The notes under the pieces: generated by a model
Told to the model about the DNA's origin: nothing
The model's input: only the letters and a program-made list of their open reading frames with translations
Database searches by the model: none
Shown: in pieces, positions 4,389 through 10,378 of the stretch
Position numbering within the stretch: position 1 is the stretch's first letter
How the letters are laid out: the number at the start of each line of letters is the position of its first letter
Program-made: the position numbers and the translations under genes
Assembly (NCBI GenBank): GCA_001791115.1
Contig: MGDZ01000054.1
Span: 2,270-12,647 of the forward strand
Source of the DNA: Candidatus Uhrbacteria bacterium RIFCSPHIGHO2_02_FULL_57_19
GTDB taxonomy: Bacteria; Patescibacteriota; Patescibacteriia; 2-12-FULL-57-11
Length of the DNA stretch: 10,378 nt
Reading direction: 5' to 3'

Positions 4389-6401
4389 ATGATTGATTAC
4401 AAAAAAGAATTGAACCCCGAACAGCTGGACGTCGTCCTCCATGGCGACGGGCCGGCACTGGTGCTGGCCGGCGCGGGAAGCGGCAAGACACGAGTGGTCA
4501 CTTATCGAGTGGCTTATCTTTTGGAACAGGGCGTCAAACCGGAAGAAATATTGCTTCTGACTTTCACCAACAAGGCGGCCAATGAAATGCTGTCGCGGGT
4601 GCGGTCCATTGTGGGGACCGGGGACTCGAGACTCGGTGTGTGGGGAGGCACCTTTCACGCCATCGGCAACAGGGTTCTGCGGAGTTACGCCGACCGCCTG
4701 GGTTTTGGCCGCGATTTCACCATTTTAGATAACGAAGACTCGCGCGATCTGGTCAAGCTGTGTCTCAAAGAGGCGCTGACCGACGTCGAGTCCAAGCGTT
4801 TTCCATCAGCGGCCACGATTTTTGACGTCATCTCCTTCGCTCGGAGCGCCAGGGTTCCCATCGAGGAATCATTGGATCGTAAATACCCGCGGTTTTTACA
4901 GTTCTCCGGCGAGATCGAGTCAATCGCCGCGGCCTACGCCCGGCGCAAGCGCATGGCCAATGCCATGGACTTCGATGATCTTTTGGCCTTCTGGTTGGAA
5001 TTGCTTCAGACCGACGCCGCGGTTTCCGACCGGCTTTGTTCGCTTTTCCGCTACGTGCTCGTTGACGAATATCAGGACACTAATCCGCTTCAAGCGGCCA
5101 TCACTGATCACCTGGCTTCCAAGCACGGCAACCTCTTGGTTGTCGGCGACGACGCCCAGTCCATTTATTCCTTCCGGGCCGCGGCCGTGGAAAACATCCT
5201 CACTTTTCCCAAGCGATTTCCCAAGGCGAAAATTTTTAAACTGGAAACCAATTACCGATCGAGTCCGGAGATTCTGAAATTGGCCAACGCCATCATTTCC
5301 GGCAACCGCGAGCAGTTCAAAAAAAATCTCCGGCCGGTTCGTCCGGCTGACGTCAAACCCGTCGTGGTCGCTTTTTCCACCGCCGGCGAGGAGGCCGAGC
5401 ACGTCGCCCGCCGGATTCTCAGTTTGCGCCAAGATGGCCTGGCGCTCAATGACATGGCCGTGCTTTTCCGGGCCACTCACATCACCCAGCCGCTCGAAAT
5501 GGAACTGATGCGCCGTGACATTCCCTATGAATATCGCGGCGGCATGAAATTTTTCGAGCGGGCGCACATCAAGGACATCCTGGCCTTTCTGCGCATCCGT
5601 GAAAATCCGAAAGACGCCATGGCCTGGATGCGAGTGCTCTCGCTTCAGGAGGGGATAGGAGAGGCCACGGCTGGGAAACTTCTTGATCGCGTTCGGGGAA
5701 TCTCTGACGCGCAAAAGGTGCTGGAGCTCGATCCCGTGCAGATTCTGGGAACTAAGGCCTTCCGCGGTTGGAATACGTTCCTGGCCTCGTACCGGCCTCT
5801 GACCGGCATGGATCTCCCCGCGCCCATGATCCGCACCCTGGTCGAAGGGCCGTACAAAGACCATTTGATCCGCGAACACCAGGACGCTGAATCCCGGATT
5901 CAGGACCTGGAGCAGTTTGCCATTTTTGCCGAGGGGTACAAGAAGCTCGGCGACTTTCTTTCCGAGGTGGCCCTCAAAGATGATTATGGAGCGAAGCGTT
6001 CGGCGGGTGCCACCGAGGATCGCGAACGGCTGATCCTTTCCACCATCCATCAATCAAAAGGATTGGAATGGGACGCGGTCTTTGTCATTCACATGGTGGA
6101 AGGAGTTTTTCCCAACAAGCGGGCCGCGGTCGAGGAAAACGGGATCGAAGAGGAACGGCGGCTCTTTTACGTGGCAGCTACTCGCGCCCGGCGATCCCTC
6201 AATCTTTCCTACCCGACCACTGCCGGCTATGATATTCTTTCCATACAGAATCCTTCGCAGTTTTTGGACGAACTGAATCCGAAACTCATCGAGGCACGCC
6301 GGCCCACCGCGCATGGAGACGAGCCGGTGATTGAATTGGATCGTTTGGGCGAAAGGTCAGTCGGCAATCATCAGTATTTGAGGGATGTAAACGAGCTTTA
6401 A
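4389..6401 (+). CDS. UvrD/Rep/PcrA-family (SF1A) 3'-5' DNA helicase, 670 aa
   Basis: ATP-driven unwinding of DNA in repair or replication restart. All SF1A motifs are visible in order: the Q motif region (LNPEQLDVV, 8-16), Walker A AGAGSGKT (27-34), LTFTNKAANEM, and DEYQDTN starting at D226. These are followed by GDDAQSIYSFR (from 253), LETNYRS, STIHQSKGLEWDAVFV (from 551) and YVAATRARRS (about 594-603). The catalytic pair D226/E227 is present. The protein lacks the long Tudor-like C-terminus of PcrA and ends soon after motif VI, a compact form. ATG 4389 is preferred because the N-terminus then fits the family (MIDYKKELNPEQ). The longer GTG start at 4347 would add 14 residues overlapping the promoter hairpin. 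The next gene begins one base after the stop, so the two are probably co-transcribed. I leave the symbol blank because uvrD, pcrA and rep cannot be separated here. Confidence 0.93.
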   Translation: MIDYKKELNPEQLDVVLHGDGPALVLAGAGSGKTRVVTYRVAYLLEQGVKPEEILLLTFTNKAANEMLSRVRSIVGTGDSRLGVWGGTFHAIGNRVLRSYADRLGFGRDFTILDNEDSRDLVKLCLKEALTDVESKRFPSAATIFDVISFARSARVPIEESLDRKYPRFLQFSGEIESIAAAYARRKRMANAMDFDDLLAFWLELLQTDAAVSDRLCSLFRYVLVDEYQDTNPLQAAITDHLASKHGNLLVVGDDAQSIYSFRAAAVENILTFPKRFPKAKIFKLETNYRSSPEILKLANAIISGNREQFKKNLRPVRPADVKPVVVAFSTAGEEAEHVARRILSLRQDGLALNDMAVLFRATHITQPLEMELMRRDIPYEYRGGMKFFERAHIKDILAFLRIRENPKDAMAWMRVLSLQEGIGEATAGKLLDRVRGISDAQKVLELDPVQILGTKAFRGWNTFLASYRPLTGMDLPAPMIRTLVEGPYKDHLIREHQDAESRIQDLEQFAIFAEGYKKLGDFLSEVALKDDYGAKRSAGATEDRERLILSTIHQSKGLEWDAVFVIHMVEGVFPNKRAAVEENGIEEERRLFYVAATRARRSLNLSYPTTAGYDILSIQNPSQFLDELNPKLIEARRPTAHGDEPVIELDRLGERSVGNHQYLRDVNEL

Positions 6402-6402
6402 A

Positions 6403-7437
6403 ATGCCTCCTCATCTTCTGCGCCGCATTGTCGCCTTTTTGATATTCGTGGCCGCTGTAGTGGCGGTTTATTTTTGGTATGTGCGAGGTGTGGACATTTC
6501 CGATGTTTTGGGGCGTAAGCCGCCGCCGGGCGGGAGCCCCGAAACCGGTTTGTGGCAAACGCGCGCGCCCATGCCCACGCCTCGAGTGGACGCGGCTATC
6601 TCCGAGCTTGATGGAAAAATCTACGTTGTCGGCGGTTTTGATTCTCTTGGGCAGACCATCGCGACTGTTGAGGTTTACGATCCGGCATCGGATTCTTGGG
6701 AAACCTTGGCTCCGCTTCCCAAACCGCTTCATCACACCGTGGCCGTCGGACTTTACGGACTCTTGTATGTCCTCGGAGGACATCAAGGTGTGGCTTTTGA
6801 ACCGCAAGATTTTGTTTTCATTTTTGATCCAATCACCGGCGCCTGGTTTGAAGGCGCGCCGCTTCCCGAGCCGCGGGGCGCTCATGCCGGGGCCGTGGTT
6901 GACGGGATGATTTACCTTTTCGGCGGTGTTGGGCCGTCGGGATTGGCCGCGGACACGACCTATGCCTATGATCCGGTGACCAACACTTGGAGTACCCGCG
7001 CTCTGCTTCCCACTTCGCGCGATCATGTGGCCGCTGCGGCCATTGATGACAAGATTTATGTGGTCGGCGGCCGGAAGCAGAATGTGGCCATCAATTTCAA
7101 CACTTTGGAAATTTATGATCCGGCGACTGATTCCTGGCAAGAAGGGGAGCATCTTCCGCAAGCTCGAAGCGCGTCGGCCGTGTCTGCGCTCGGCGGCAAA
7201 CTCTATGTGTTCGGCGGCGAGGCGCCGGGGAAGACGTTCGCTGACGCGGATGAATACGATCCGGTGCGGGACGCGTGGACGGCCAGGATGCCCATGACCT
7301 CCGGCCGCCAGGGCCCCGGCGCCGCGGCATCCGGCGGCGTTATCTACCTTATCGGCGGCGGCAAGCGCCCGGGGCTCTCCGTCTCATCCATCAACGAGTC
7401 GTTTACCATCCAGCATAACAATGCATCCCTACCATAG
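6403..7437 (+). CDS. Membrane-anchored Kelch-repeat beta-propeller protein, 344 aa
   Basis: The N-terminus is one hydrophobic span (about residues 9-27, IVAFLIFVAAVVAVYFWYV) after RR. It is likely a signal anchor that leaves the rest outside the membrane. A short Pro/Gly linker follows. Six Kelch repeats come next, each with the IYVVGG-type diglycine strand and a YDPxxDSW-type tail (YVVGG, YVLGG, YLFGG, YVVGG, YVFGG, YLIGG). Six blades make a complete propeller, a fold usually used for binding proteins or glycans. The ATG lies one base after the helicase stop, with no clear ribosome site, suggesting translational coupling. There is no functional link to a helicase, so the pairing is probably positional. 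Ligand and role are unknown. The propeller assignment is firm, the cell-surface location is inference. Confidence 0.88.
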   Translation: MPPHLLRRIVAFLIFVAAVVAVYFWYVRGVDISDVLGRKPPPGGSPETGLWQTRAPMPTPRVDAAISELDGKIYVVGGFDSLGQTIATVEVYDPASDSWETLAPLPKPLHHTVAVGLYGLLYVLGGHQGVAFEPQDFVFIFDPITGAWFEGAPLPEPRGAHAGAVVDGMIYLFGGVGPSGLAADTTYAYDPVTNTWSTRALLPTSRDHVAAAAIDDKIYVVGGRKQNVAINFNTLEIYDPATDSWQEGEHLPQARSASAVSALGGKLYVFGGEAPGKTFADADEYDPVRDAWTARMPMTSGRQGPGAAASGGVIYLIGGGKRPGLSVSSINESFTIQHNNASLP

Positions 7438-7441
7438 GAAA

Positions 7442-7500
7442 GGTTCGGGCGAACCATACTTACAGATACTTCGGGGTTCTTGACCTCGAGTTGTTATTGT
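7442..7500 (+). terminator. Possible terminator region after the Kelch gene
   Basis: Two weak hairpins are present: GGTTC-GGGC-GAACC (7442-7455), and TCGGGGT/ACCTCGA (7471-7477 with 7483-7489, one G-T pair). The second is followed by a T-rich stretch, GTTGTTATTGTTCTT. The tract is interrupted, so termination is uncertain. TTGACC at 7480-7485 lies in the second hairpin but has no matching -10 at 17 bp. Confidence 0.35.
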
Positions 7501-7532
7501 TCTTGAGTTGAGTATGTGATAGCTTGATTATT

Positions 7533-7961
7533 ATGATTGAATACAGCAAAGCGAAACTTGCGCGTGCGGCTCGGAAACATGGATTGAAATTTGTGATACT
7601 GCACGGGTCTTACGCAACCGAACGAATCCATAAAGGGAGCGATCTTGATATTGCGGTGCTCGGAAAGCAAGAGCTGACATCTGACGGGGAATTGCAATTG
7701 TACAGCGAGTTTGCGGAGATTTTTGGCGATAATCCAAGGCGGGAGTTGGATTTGAAGACGCTTCACAAGGTTGATTCGCTGTTCCGGTATGAAGTGGTGC
7801 GTGAAGGCCTATTGCTCTATGGGAATCCGACCGAGTATGAACAATTTAAGGCGGTAGGTTACCGGACCTATGAAGATGCTCGGCCATTGCGCGAATTGGA
7901 AAGGATGCTAAGTGAAAAATATCAGCGCCACTTAAATGCGATTTCCTCCGGGTATGCTTAA
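7533..7961 (+). CDS. mntA: MntA-like minimal nucleotidyltransferase, antitoxin of a HEPN/MNT pair, 142 aa
   Basis: The polymerase-beta-type minimal nucleotidyltransferase signature GSx10DxD is exact: G25-S26, then D37-L-D39 (HGSYATERIHKGSDLDIAVL). A third acidic residue is likely D73 in RRELDL. In the characterised Shewanella system MntA transfers AMP groups to a tyrosine of the HepT toxin and so silences it. The gene overlaps the HEPN partner downstream, the classic operon order for this module in many genomes. ATG 7533 is preferred; a TTG at 7524 would add three residues (M-I-I) with no better ribosome site. The C-terminal helices (FKAVGYRTYEDARPLRELE) are family-like. The base composition is AT-richer than the flanking Kelch and metK genes, consistent with horizontal acquisition. 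Confidence 0.9.
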   Translation: MIEYSKAKLARAARKHGLKFVILHGSYATERIHKGSDLDIAVLGKQELTSDGELQLYSEFAEIFGDNPRRELDLKTLHKVDSLFRYEVVREGLLLYGNPTEYEQFKAVGYRTYEDARPLRELERMLSEKYQRHLNAISSGYA

Positions 7962-8385
7962 TAGTGATTTTATTCAGCGAAAAATAAAGCTCATTCAGGA
8001 GGATCTTGCTAAACTTGAAACCATCGCGGGGTATTCATTTGATCAGCTTGCAAGAGACCCATTGAAATATGGCGCGTCCGAACGCTTTCTTGAACGGATT
8101 ATTACGCGCGCCATTGACATCAATCGTCATTGCATTGCGGAGCTTGGAAAGGGGACTGAAACGGTGCGCAGTTATGAGGATACCTTTTTGCGTATGGCGG
8201 ATCTCAAAGTTTATCCGGAGGATTTTGCGCGCAAAATCGCTCCATCTGCGGGACTCCGCAATGTGCTGGTACATGAGTACGACGAGGTAGATCCAAAGTT
8301 GGTATTTAAATCTGTAGGTTACGCGCTTACACAATACGCGAAATATTGCGATTATCTATTGAAGTTTCTGAAACGGAAGAGATAA
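7954..8385 (+). CDS. hepT: HepT-like HEPN-domain RNase toxin (DUF86), 143 aa
   Basis: This is the toxin half of the pair, a mostly helical HEPN protein. The RNase motif Rx4H is present as R102-N-V-L-V-H107, followed by E-Y109. The HxY tyrosine is the residue family AMPylated by MntA. Known HepT proteins cleave RNA, including tRNA ends. ATG 7954 gives an 8-nt overlap with the antitoxin stop (ATGCTTAA) and starts MLNSDFIQRKIKLIQEDL, which fits DUF86 proteins. An upstream ATG at 7936 would add MRFPPG and a 26-nt overlap. Neither has a good ribosome site, so coupling to mntA is likely. All key residues are intact, so the module appears functional. It is a common mobile defence/stability module, and no phage or transposon genes adjoin it here. 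Confidence 0.88.
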   Translation: MLNSDFIQRKIKLIQEDLAKLETIAGYSFDQLARDPLKYGASERFLERIITRAIDINRHCIAELGKGTETVRSYEDTFLRMADLKVYPEDFARKIAPSAGLRNVLVHEYDEVDPKLVFKSVGYALTQYAKYCDYLLKFLKRKR

Positions 8386-8407
8386 TCAGTGGGCGCTATC
8401 TGAATAT

Positions 8408-8426
8408 CTCGGAACTAAGCTCCGAG
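8408..8426. repeat. Dispersed palindrome (copy 2)
   Basis: CTCGGAACTAAGCTCCGAG is the inverted, one-mismatch counterpart of the element at 22-40. Flanking AT on each side extends the stem to ATCTCGGA/TCCGAGAT around a 7-nt loop. It lies just after hepT. Confidence 0.6.
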
Positions 8427-8434
8427 ATCAGATC

Positions 8435-8468
8435 GTCTCTAAGAGACGTTGAAACGTCTCTTAGAGAC
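8435..8468. repeat. Perfect 15-bp inverted repeat hairpin
   Basis: GTCTCTAAGAGACGT (8435-8449) and its exact complement (8454-8468) flank a TGAA loop. Each arm also contains the palindrome GTCTCT-AAGAGAC, so the arms are partly self-complementary. No T-run follows directly. It probably belongs to another dispersed palindrome family. Confidence 0.75.
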
Positions 8469-8477
8469 AGCCGTTAC

Positions 8478-8508
8478 GCCGCGCATGTCGCGCGGCCTTT
8501 CTTTTTTA
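8478..8508 (+). terminator. Terminator of the mntA-hepT operon
   Basis: GCCGCGC (8478-8484), loop ATGTC and GCGCGGC (8490-8496) are followed by CTTTCTTTTTT. This 7-bp GC stem with a T-tail is a standard intrinsic terminator lying just before the metK promoter. Confidence 0.85.
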
Positions 8509-8538
8509 TTGACGAATGGACATATGGTTGGGTAATGT
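8509..8538 (+). promoter_or_regulatory. Candidate promoter of metK
   Basis: TTGACG (8509-8514, 5 of 6) and TAATGT (8533-8538, 3 of 6) are spaced by 18 bp. The transcript would begin only a few nt before the ATG at 8548, and no Shine-Dalgarno site is present, so the mRNA may be leaderless. I see no SAM riboswitch. Confidence 0.4.
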
Positions 8539-8547
8539 TCTCTAGCT

Positions 8548-9588
8548 ATGATCAAAACTGTAGAAAGTGTTACCGAAGGCCATCCGGATAAGGTCTGCGA
8601 CCAGGTATCGGACGCCATCCTCGACGCGTATCTGGCGCGGGACCCGAACGCGCGGGTGGCGGTGGAGTCTTTCGGCTGTCACGGGGTTTTGCTCGTCGGC
8701 GGGGAAGTGACTTCGTCGGCCGAGGTGGATGTGGAGCGGGTGGCTCGCAATCTTTATTTTGAAATCGGCTACACCGAGGATTTGGACGTTTTGGTTCATC
8801 TGGAAAAACAATCTCCGGACATTGCGCAAGGAGTGGATCCGGGTGGGGCGGGGGACCAAGGAATTATGTATGGGTACGCGACGAATGAGACCCCGGAGAT
8901 GCTGCCGCGGCCTGTTGTCTTAGTTCACGCTCTCACTCGGCGCCTCGCGGATCTGCGGCGACACGACCCGGCCTACTCCTGGCTTGGACCGGACGGCAAG
9001 GCGCAGGTGACGGCCGACGGAAAGAAAATTATCTCGGTTCTGGTTTCGACCCAGCATGCCGAGGGCGTGGAGCAAGAGGAACTGCGGGAGCAGATCATCC
9101 GCGGGGTCATTGAACCGATCGTCGGAGACCTGGCTGGCGTCGAGGTGCTGGTCAACCCGACCGGGCGATTCGTCCGCGGCGGGTTTGCGGCGGACACCGG
9201 GCTCACCGGACGCAAACTGATGGTGGATACCTATGGCGGACTCTTGCCCCACGGCGGCGGCGCGTTTTCTGGAAAAGATCCAACCAAGGTTGACCGCTCG
9301 GCCGCTTACATGGCTCGCTTCGCGGCCAAGAATCTGGTGACCCACGGTTACGCCAAAAATTGCTTCGTCTCAGTGGCTTACGCCATCGGCCGAGCCGAGC
9401 CGCTGATGCTTCGCGCCGTCTCCGGCGACGGCCAAGACATTTCCGATGCTCTGAAAAAATATTTCGACTTCCGGCCGCAGGCCATCATCGAACGACTCAA
9501 CCTCCGCCGTCCCATCTACCGGCAGACCGCGGTCTACGGCCACTTCGGCCGCGAGGGGTTCCCGTGGGAGGAGATCGTAAACTTGTAA
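8548..9588 (+). CDS. metK: S-adenosylmethionine synthetase (methionine adenosyltransferase), 346 aa
   Basis: Makes S-adenosylmethionine from methionine and ATP with release of phosphate and diphosphate, in the cytoplasm. Family signatures are clear: ESVTEGHPDKVCDQVSDAIL at residues 6-25 (catalytic His12, metal ligand Asp14), GAGDQGIMYGYATNET (100-115) and GGGAFSGKDPTKVDRSAAY (236-254). The C-terminus YRQTAVYGHFGREGFPWE is the usual ending. At 346 residues it is shorter than the about 384 residues of the E. coli enzyme, mainly through shorter loops, as is common in reduced genomes. All catalytic blocks remain. The ATG is supported by the family start. The gene is monocistronic between two terminators. 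Confidence 0.97.
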   Translation: MIKTVESVTEGHPDKVCDQVSDAILDAYLARDPNARVAVESFGCHGVLLVGGEVTSSAEVDVERVARNLYFEIGYTEDLDVLVHLEKQSPDIAQGVDPGGAGDQGIMYGYATNETPEMLPRPVVLVHALTRRLADLRRHDPAYSWLGPDGKAQVTADGKKIISVLVSTQHAEGVEQEELREQIIRGVIEPIVGDLAGVEVLVNPTGRFVRGGFAADTGLTGRKLMVDTYGGLLPHGGGAFSGKDPTKVDRSAAYMARFAAKNLVTHGYAKNCFVSVAYAIGRAEPLMLRAVSGDGQDISDALKKYFDFRPQAIIERLNLRRPIYRQTAVYGHFGREGFPWEEIVNL

Positions 9589-9603
9589 CGTGTAACTTGT
9601 AAC
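9580..9603. repeat. Short direct repeat at the metK stop codon
   Basis: AACTTGTAAC occurs at 9580-9589 and 9594-9603, over and just after the TAA of metK. It is a low-complexity duplication without an evident role. Confidence 0.45.
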
Positions 9604-9611
9604 ATGAAACA

Positions 9612-9646
9612 AAAAAATCCGCTTCGCACAACGGGGCGGATTTTTT
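9612..9646. terminator. Bidirectional terminator between metK and the convergent membrane gene
   Basis: AAAAAATCCGC (9612-9622) pairs with GCGGATTTTTT (9636-9646). The A-run and T-run give T-tails in both directions. It ends metK on the plus strand and the 131-aa gene on the minus strand (stop at 9654). Confidence 0.9.
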
Positions 9647-9653
9647 GTTCAAA

Positions 9654-10049
9654 TTATCTTCGTCTCCGTTTCTCCCGCGCGCCACGGAAGGCGAAGGCAA
9701 TGAGCACCAGCGCGAGCACGCCGCCGGCAGAGGCGATGGTTTTGGCCTCAGTGAGGCAGCATTCCGACGGCTTGGGAACAAGCAGCGTGCCCAGCGTCAG
9801 ATAAATGAAGATGATTCCGTAAAAGAAAGACAGCCAATAGCCGACAGCCAGTTCGCGCTGGACAATGGCGATGAGGATCAGCGGAACGGCGAAAAGAAAG
9901 ATGACCCAGGCGATGAGCGAGGCCGAGGGCAGGGTCTCGACTTCGCGCAATTGGACGAAAATGTTCCAGGCCGCCGACGAAAGGATCAGCAGAACCAGCA
10001 TGGCTGTGACCACCAGGGCGTTCCGACTTAGCGGTTTTACTCTCGTCAT
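9654..10049 (-). CDS. Small integral membrane protein, four predicted spans, 131 aa
   Basis: I do not recognise a named family. Four hydrophobic segments are visible: about residues 11-31 (ALVVTAMLVLLILSSAAWNIF), 43-63 (…IAWVIFLFAVPLILIAIV), 68-91 (…YGIIFIYLTLGTLLV) and 104-121 (…GGVLALVLIAFAF). A short loop holds PKPSECC, and the C-terminus is basic (REKRRRR), which by the positive-inside rule places it in the cytoplasm. ATG 10049 has an AAGGAGG site (10051-10057) with only one base between, unusually tight. No other in-frame start fits that site. A clean extended -10 lies upstream, and a bidirectional terminator follows the TAA. Confidence 0.82.
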   Translation of the reverse strand: MTRVKPLSRNALVVTAMLVLLILSSAAWNIFVQLREVETLPSASLIAWVIFLFAVPLILIAIVQRELAVGYWLSFFYGIIFIYLTLGTLLVPKPSECCLTEAKTIASAGGVLALVLIAFAFRGAREKRRRR

Positions 10050-10080
10050 ACCTCCTTGTTATTTCGGAAAACTTGATCAC

Positions 10081-10109
10081 ATTATATCACGACGCGCCCG
10101 GATACAAAA
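10081..10109 (-). promoter_or_regulatory. Promoter of the 131-aa membrane protein gene
   Basis: On the minus strand TGATATAAT gives a perfect extended -10 (TATAAT, complement at 10081-10086). A weak TTTTGT lies 17 bp upstream (complement at 10104-10109). Transcription would start about 30 nt before the ATG at 10049. Confidence 0.65.
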
Positions 10110-10136
10110 ACATCCCCGCCAAGGCGGGGGTGTTTT
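10107..10136 (-). terminator. Terminator of the minus-strand gene at the window end
   Basis: AAAACATCCCCGCC and GGCGGGGGTGTTTT pair over 14 positions (one G-T pair) with a tight AA/CAAG loop. In the minus direction the stem runs into TGTTTTTG, so it ends the gene stopping at 10147. It overlaps the -35 region of the next minus-strand gene. Confidence 0.82.
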
Positions 10137-10146
10137 CGTCAAGATT

Positions 10147-10378
10147 TCAGCAGCGCTGACAGCCGCCCTGATGGCCGCCGCCGTGATGCCCTCTCCTTTT
10201 TTTCACGCAGATGATTCCCAAAAGCAGCAAGACTATGGAGGTGTGAAACAGCCCGTCGGAATCCATTCCGGCCCAGGTGGTGGCGTAGGCGCCGGTGACC
10301 CAGGCGGCGATGGCCGCGACCAGACCCAAGGCCATGAGTATCTTGCCCACTATCCAGCACCAGCAGGCGCAGGAGCTT
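10147..10378 (-). CDS. Small Cys/His-rich membrane protein, 5' end outside the window
   Basis: The frame is open to the window edge and starts there as SSCACWCWIVGKILMALG. The real N-terminus is therefore probably outside, and a GTG at 10350 is likely internal. Two hydrophobic segments follow (LMALGLVAAIAAWVTGAYA and HTSIVLLLLGIICV), separated by a short loop TTWAGMDSDGLF. The C-terminus is basic and rich in Gly, His and Cys (KKRRGHHGGGHQGGCQRC), with a cysteine-rich patch also at the N-terminus. The shape (Cys cluster, membrane span, loop with WAG, second span, Cys/His tail) recalls small CPR membrane proteins, but I know no function. Metal binding is only a suggestion. It is the only gene here ending in TGA. 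Confidence 0.65.
   Translation of the reverse strand, partial: SSCACWCWIVGKILMALGLVAAIAAWVTGAYATTWAGMDSDGLFHTSIVLLLLGIICVKKRRGHHGGGHQGGCQRC

Noticed and set aside
4920..6053. 377-codon minus-strand open frame
   Set aside because: It lies entirely antisense to the helicase, whose motifs are intact, and its translation has no recognisable domains.
1..10378. CRISPR array, tRNA or rRNA genes
   Set aside because: No regularly spaced repeats and no tRNA or rRNA-like segments were seen on either strand.

Overview
The window looks like a chromosome segment from a Patescibacteria (CPR) type bacterium. The main reasons are a compact MetK of 346 residues, short dispersed palindromes of the CCTGCCTGCCGGCAGGCAGG and CTCGGAGC-TTA-GCTCCGAG kinds in the spacers, tightly packed genes, a HEPN/MNT pair, and above all a diversity-generating retroelement (DGR) of the four-helix-bundle Avd type that is common in CPR genomes. 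The assignment is inference and goes no deeper than phylum level. All genes read well with the standard bacterial code.

Region 1 (1-2953) is a complete DGR. A strong promoter and a leader of about 150 nt precede a GC-rich variable-protein gene (243-1034). Its last 37 variable codons (VR, 900-1010) match a template repeat (TR, 1395-1505) at a constant offset of 495 bp without gaps. I counted 21 mismatches in 111 columns. Fifteen fall on template adenines (28 in total) and six on the other 83 positions. All 11 AAC/AAT codons of the template are altered in the target. This is the signature of adenine-directed mutagenic retrohoming. The TR transcript ends at a hairpin terminator. An Avd-like gene follows on the opposite strand (1913-1587), and then the DGR reverse transcriptase (1964-2953, motifs LGNLTSQ and YADD) on the plus strand. 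A 20-bp palindrome overlaps the stop codon of the variable gene just downstream of the VR, where a target-site hairpin would be expected. An 11-G homopolymer and a 9-bp direct repeat lie in the divergent avd/RT start region.

Region 2 (2954-4294) holds one GC-rich 420-residue gene of unknown function with its own promoter. Region 3 (4389-7437) is a UvrD/Rep-family helicase followed after one base by a membrane-anchored protein with six Kelch repeats. Region 4 (7533-8385) is an AT-richer MntA/HepT (MNT-HEPN) toxin-antitoxin pair with overlapping genes. The spacer after it carries three successive hairpins, the last a terminator. Region 5 (8548-10378) contains metK, a bidirectional terminator, and two minus-strand small membrane proteins, the second cut by the window edge.

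Functionally, the reverse transcriptase with Avd would copy the TR RNA with errors at adenines and rewrite the 3' end of the variable-protein gene. The other genes are housekeeping (helicase, MetK), surface/membrane or defence modules with no visible mechanistic link to the DGR.
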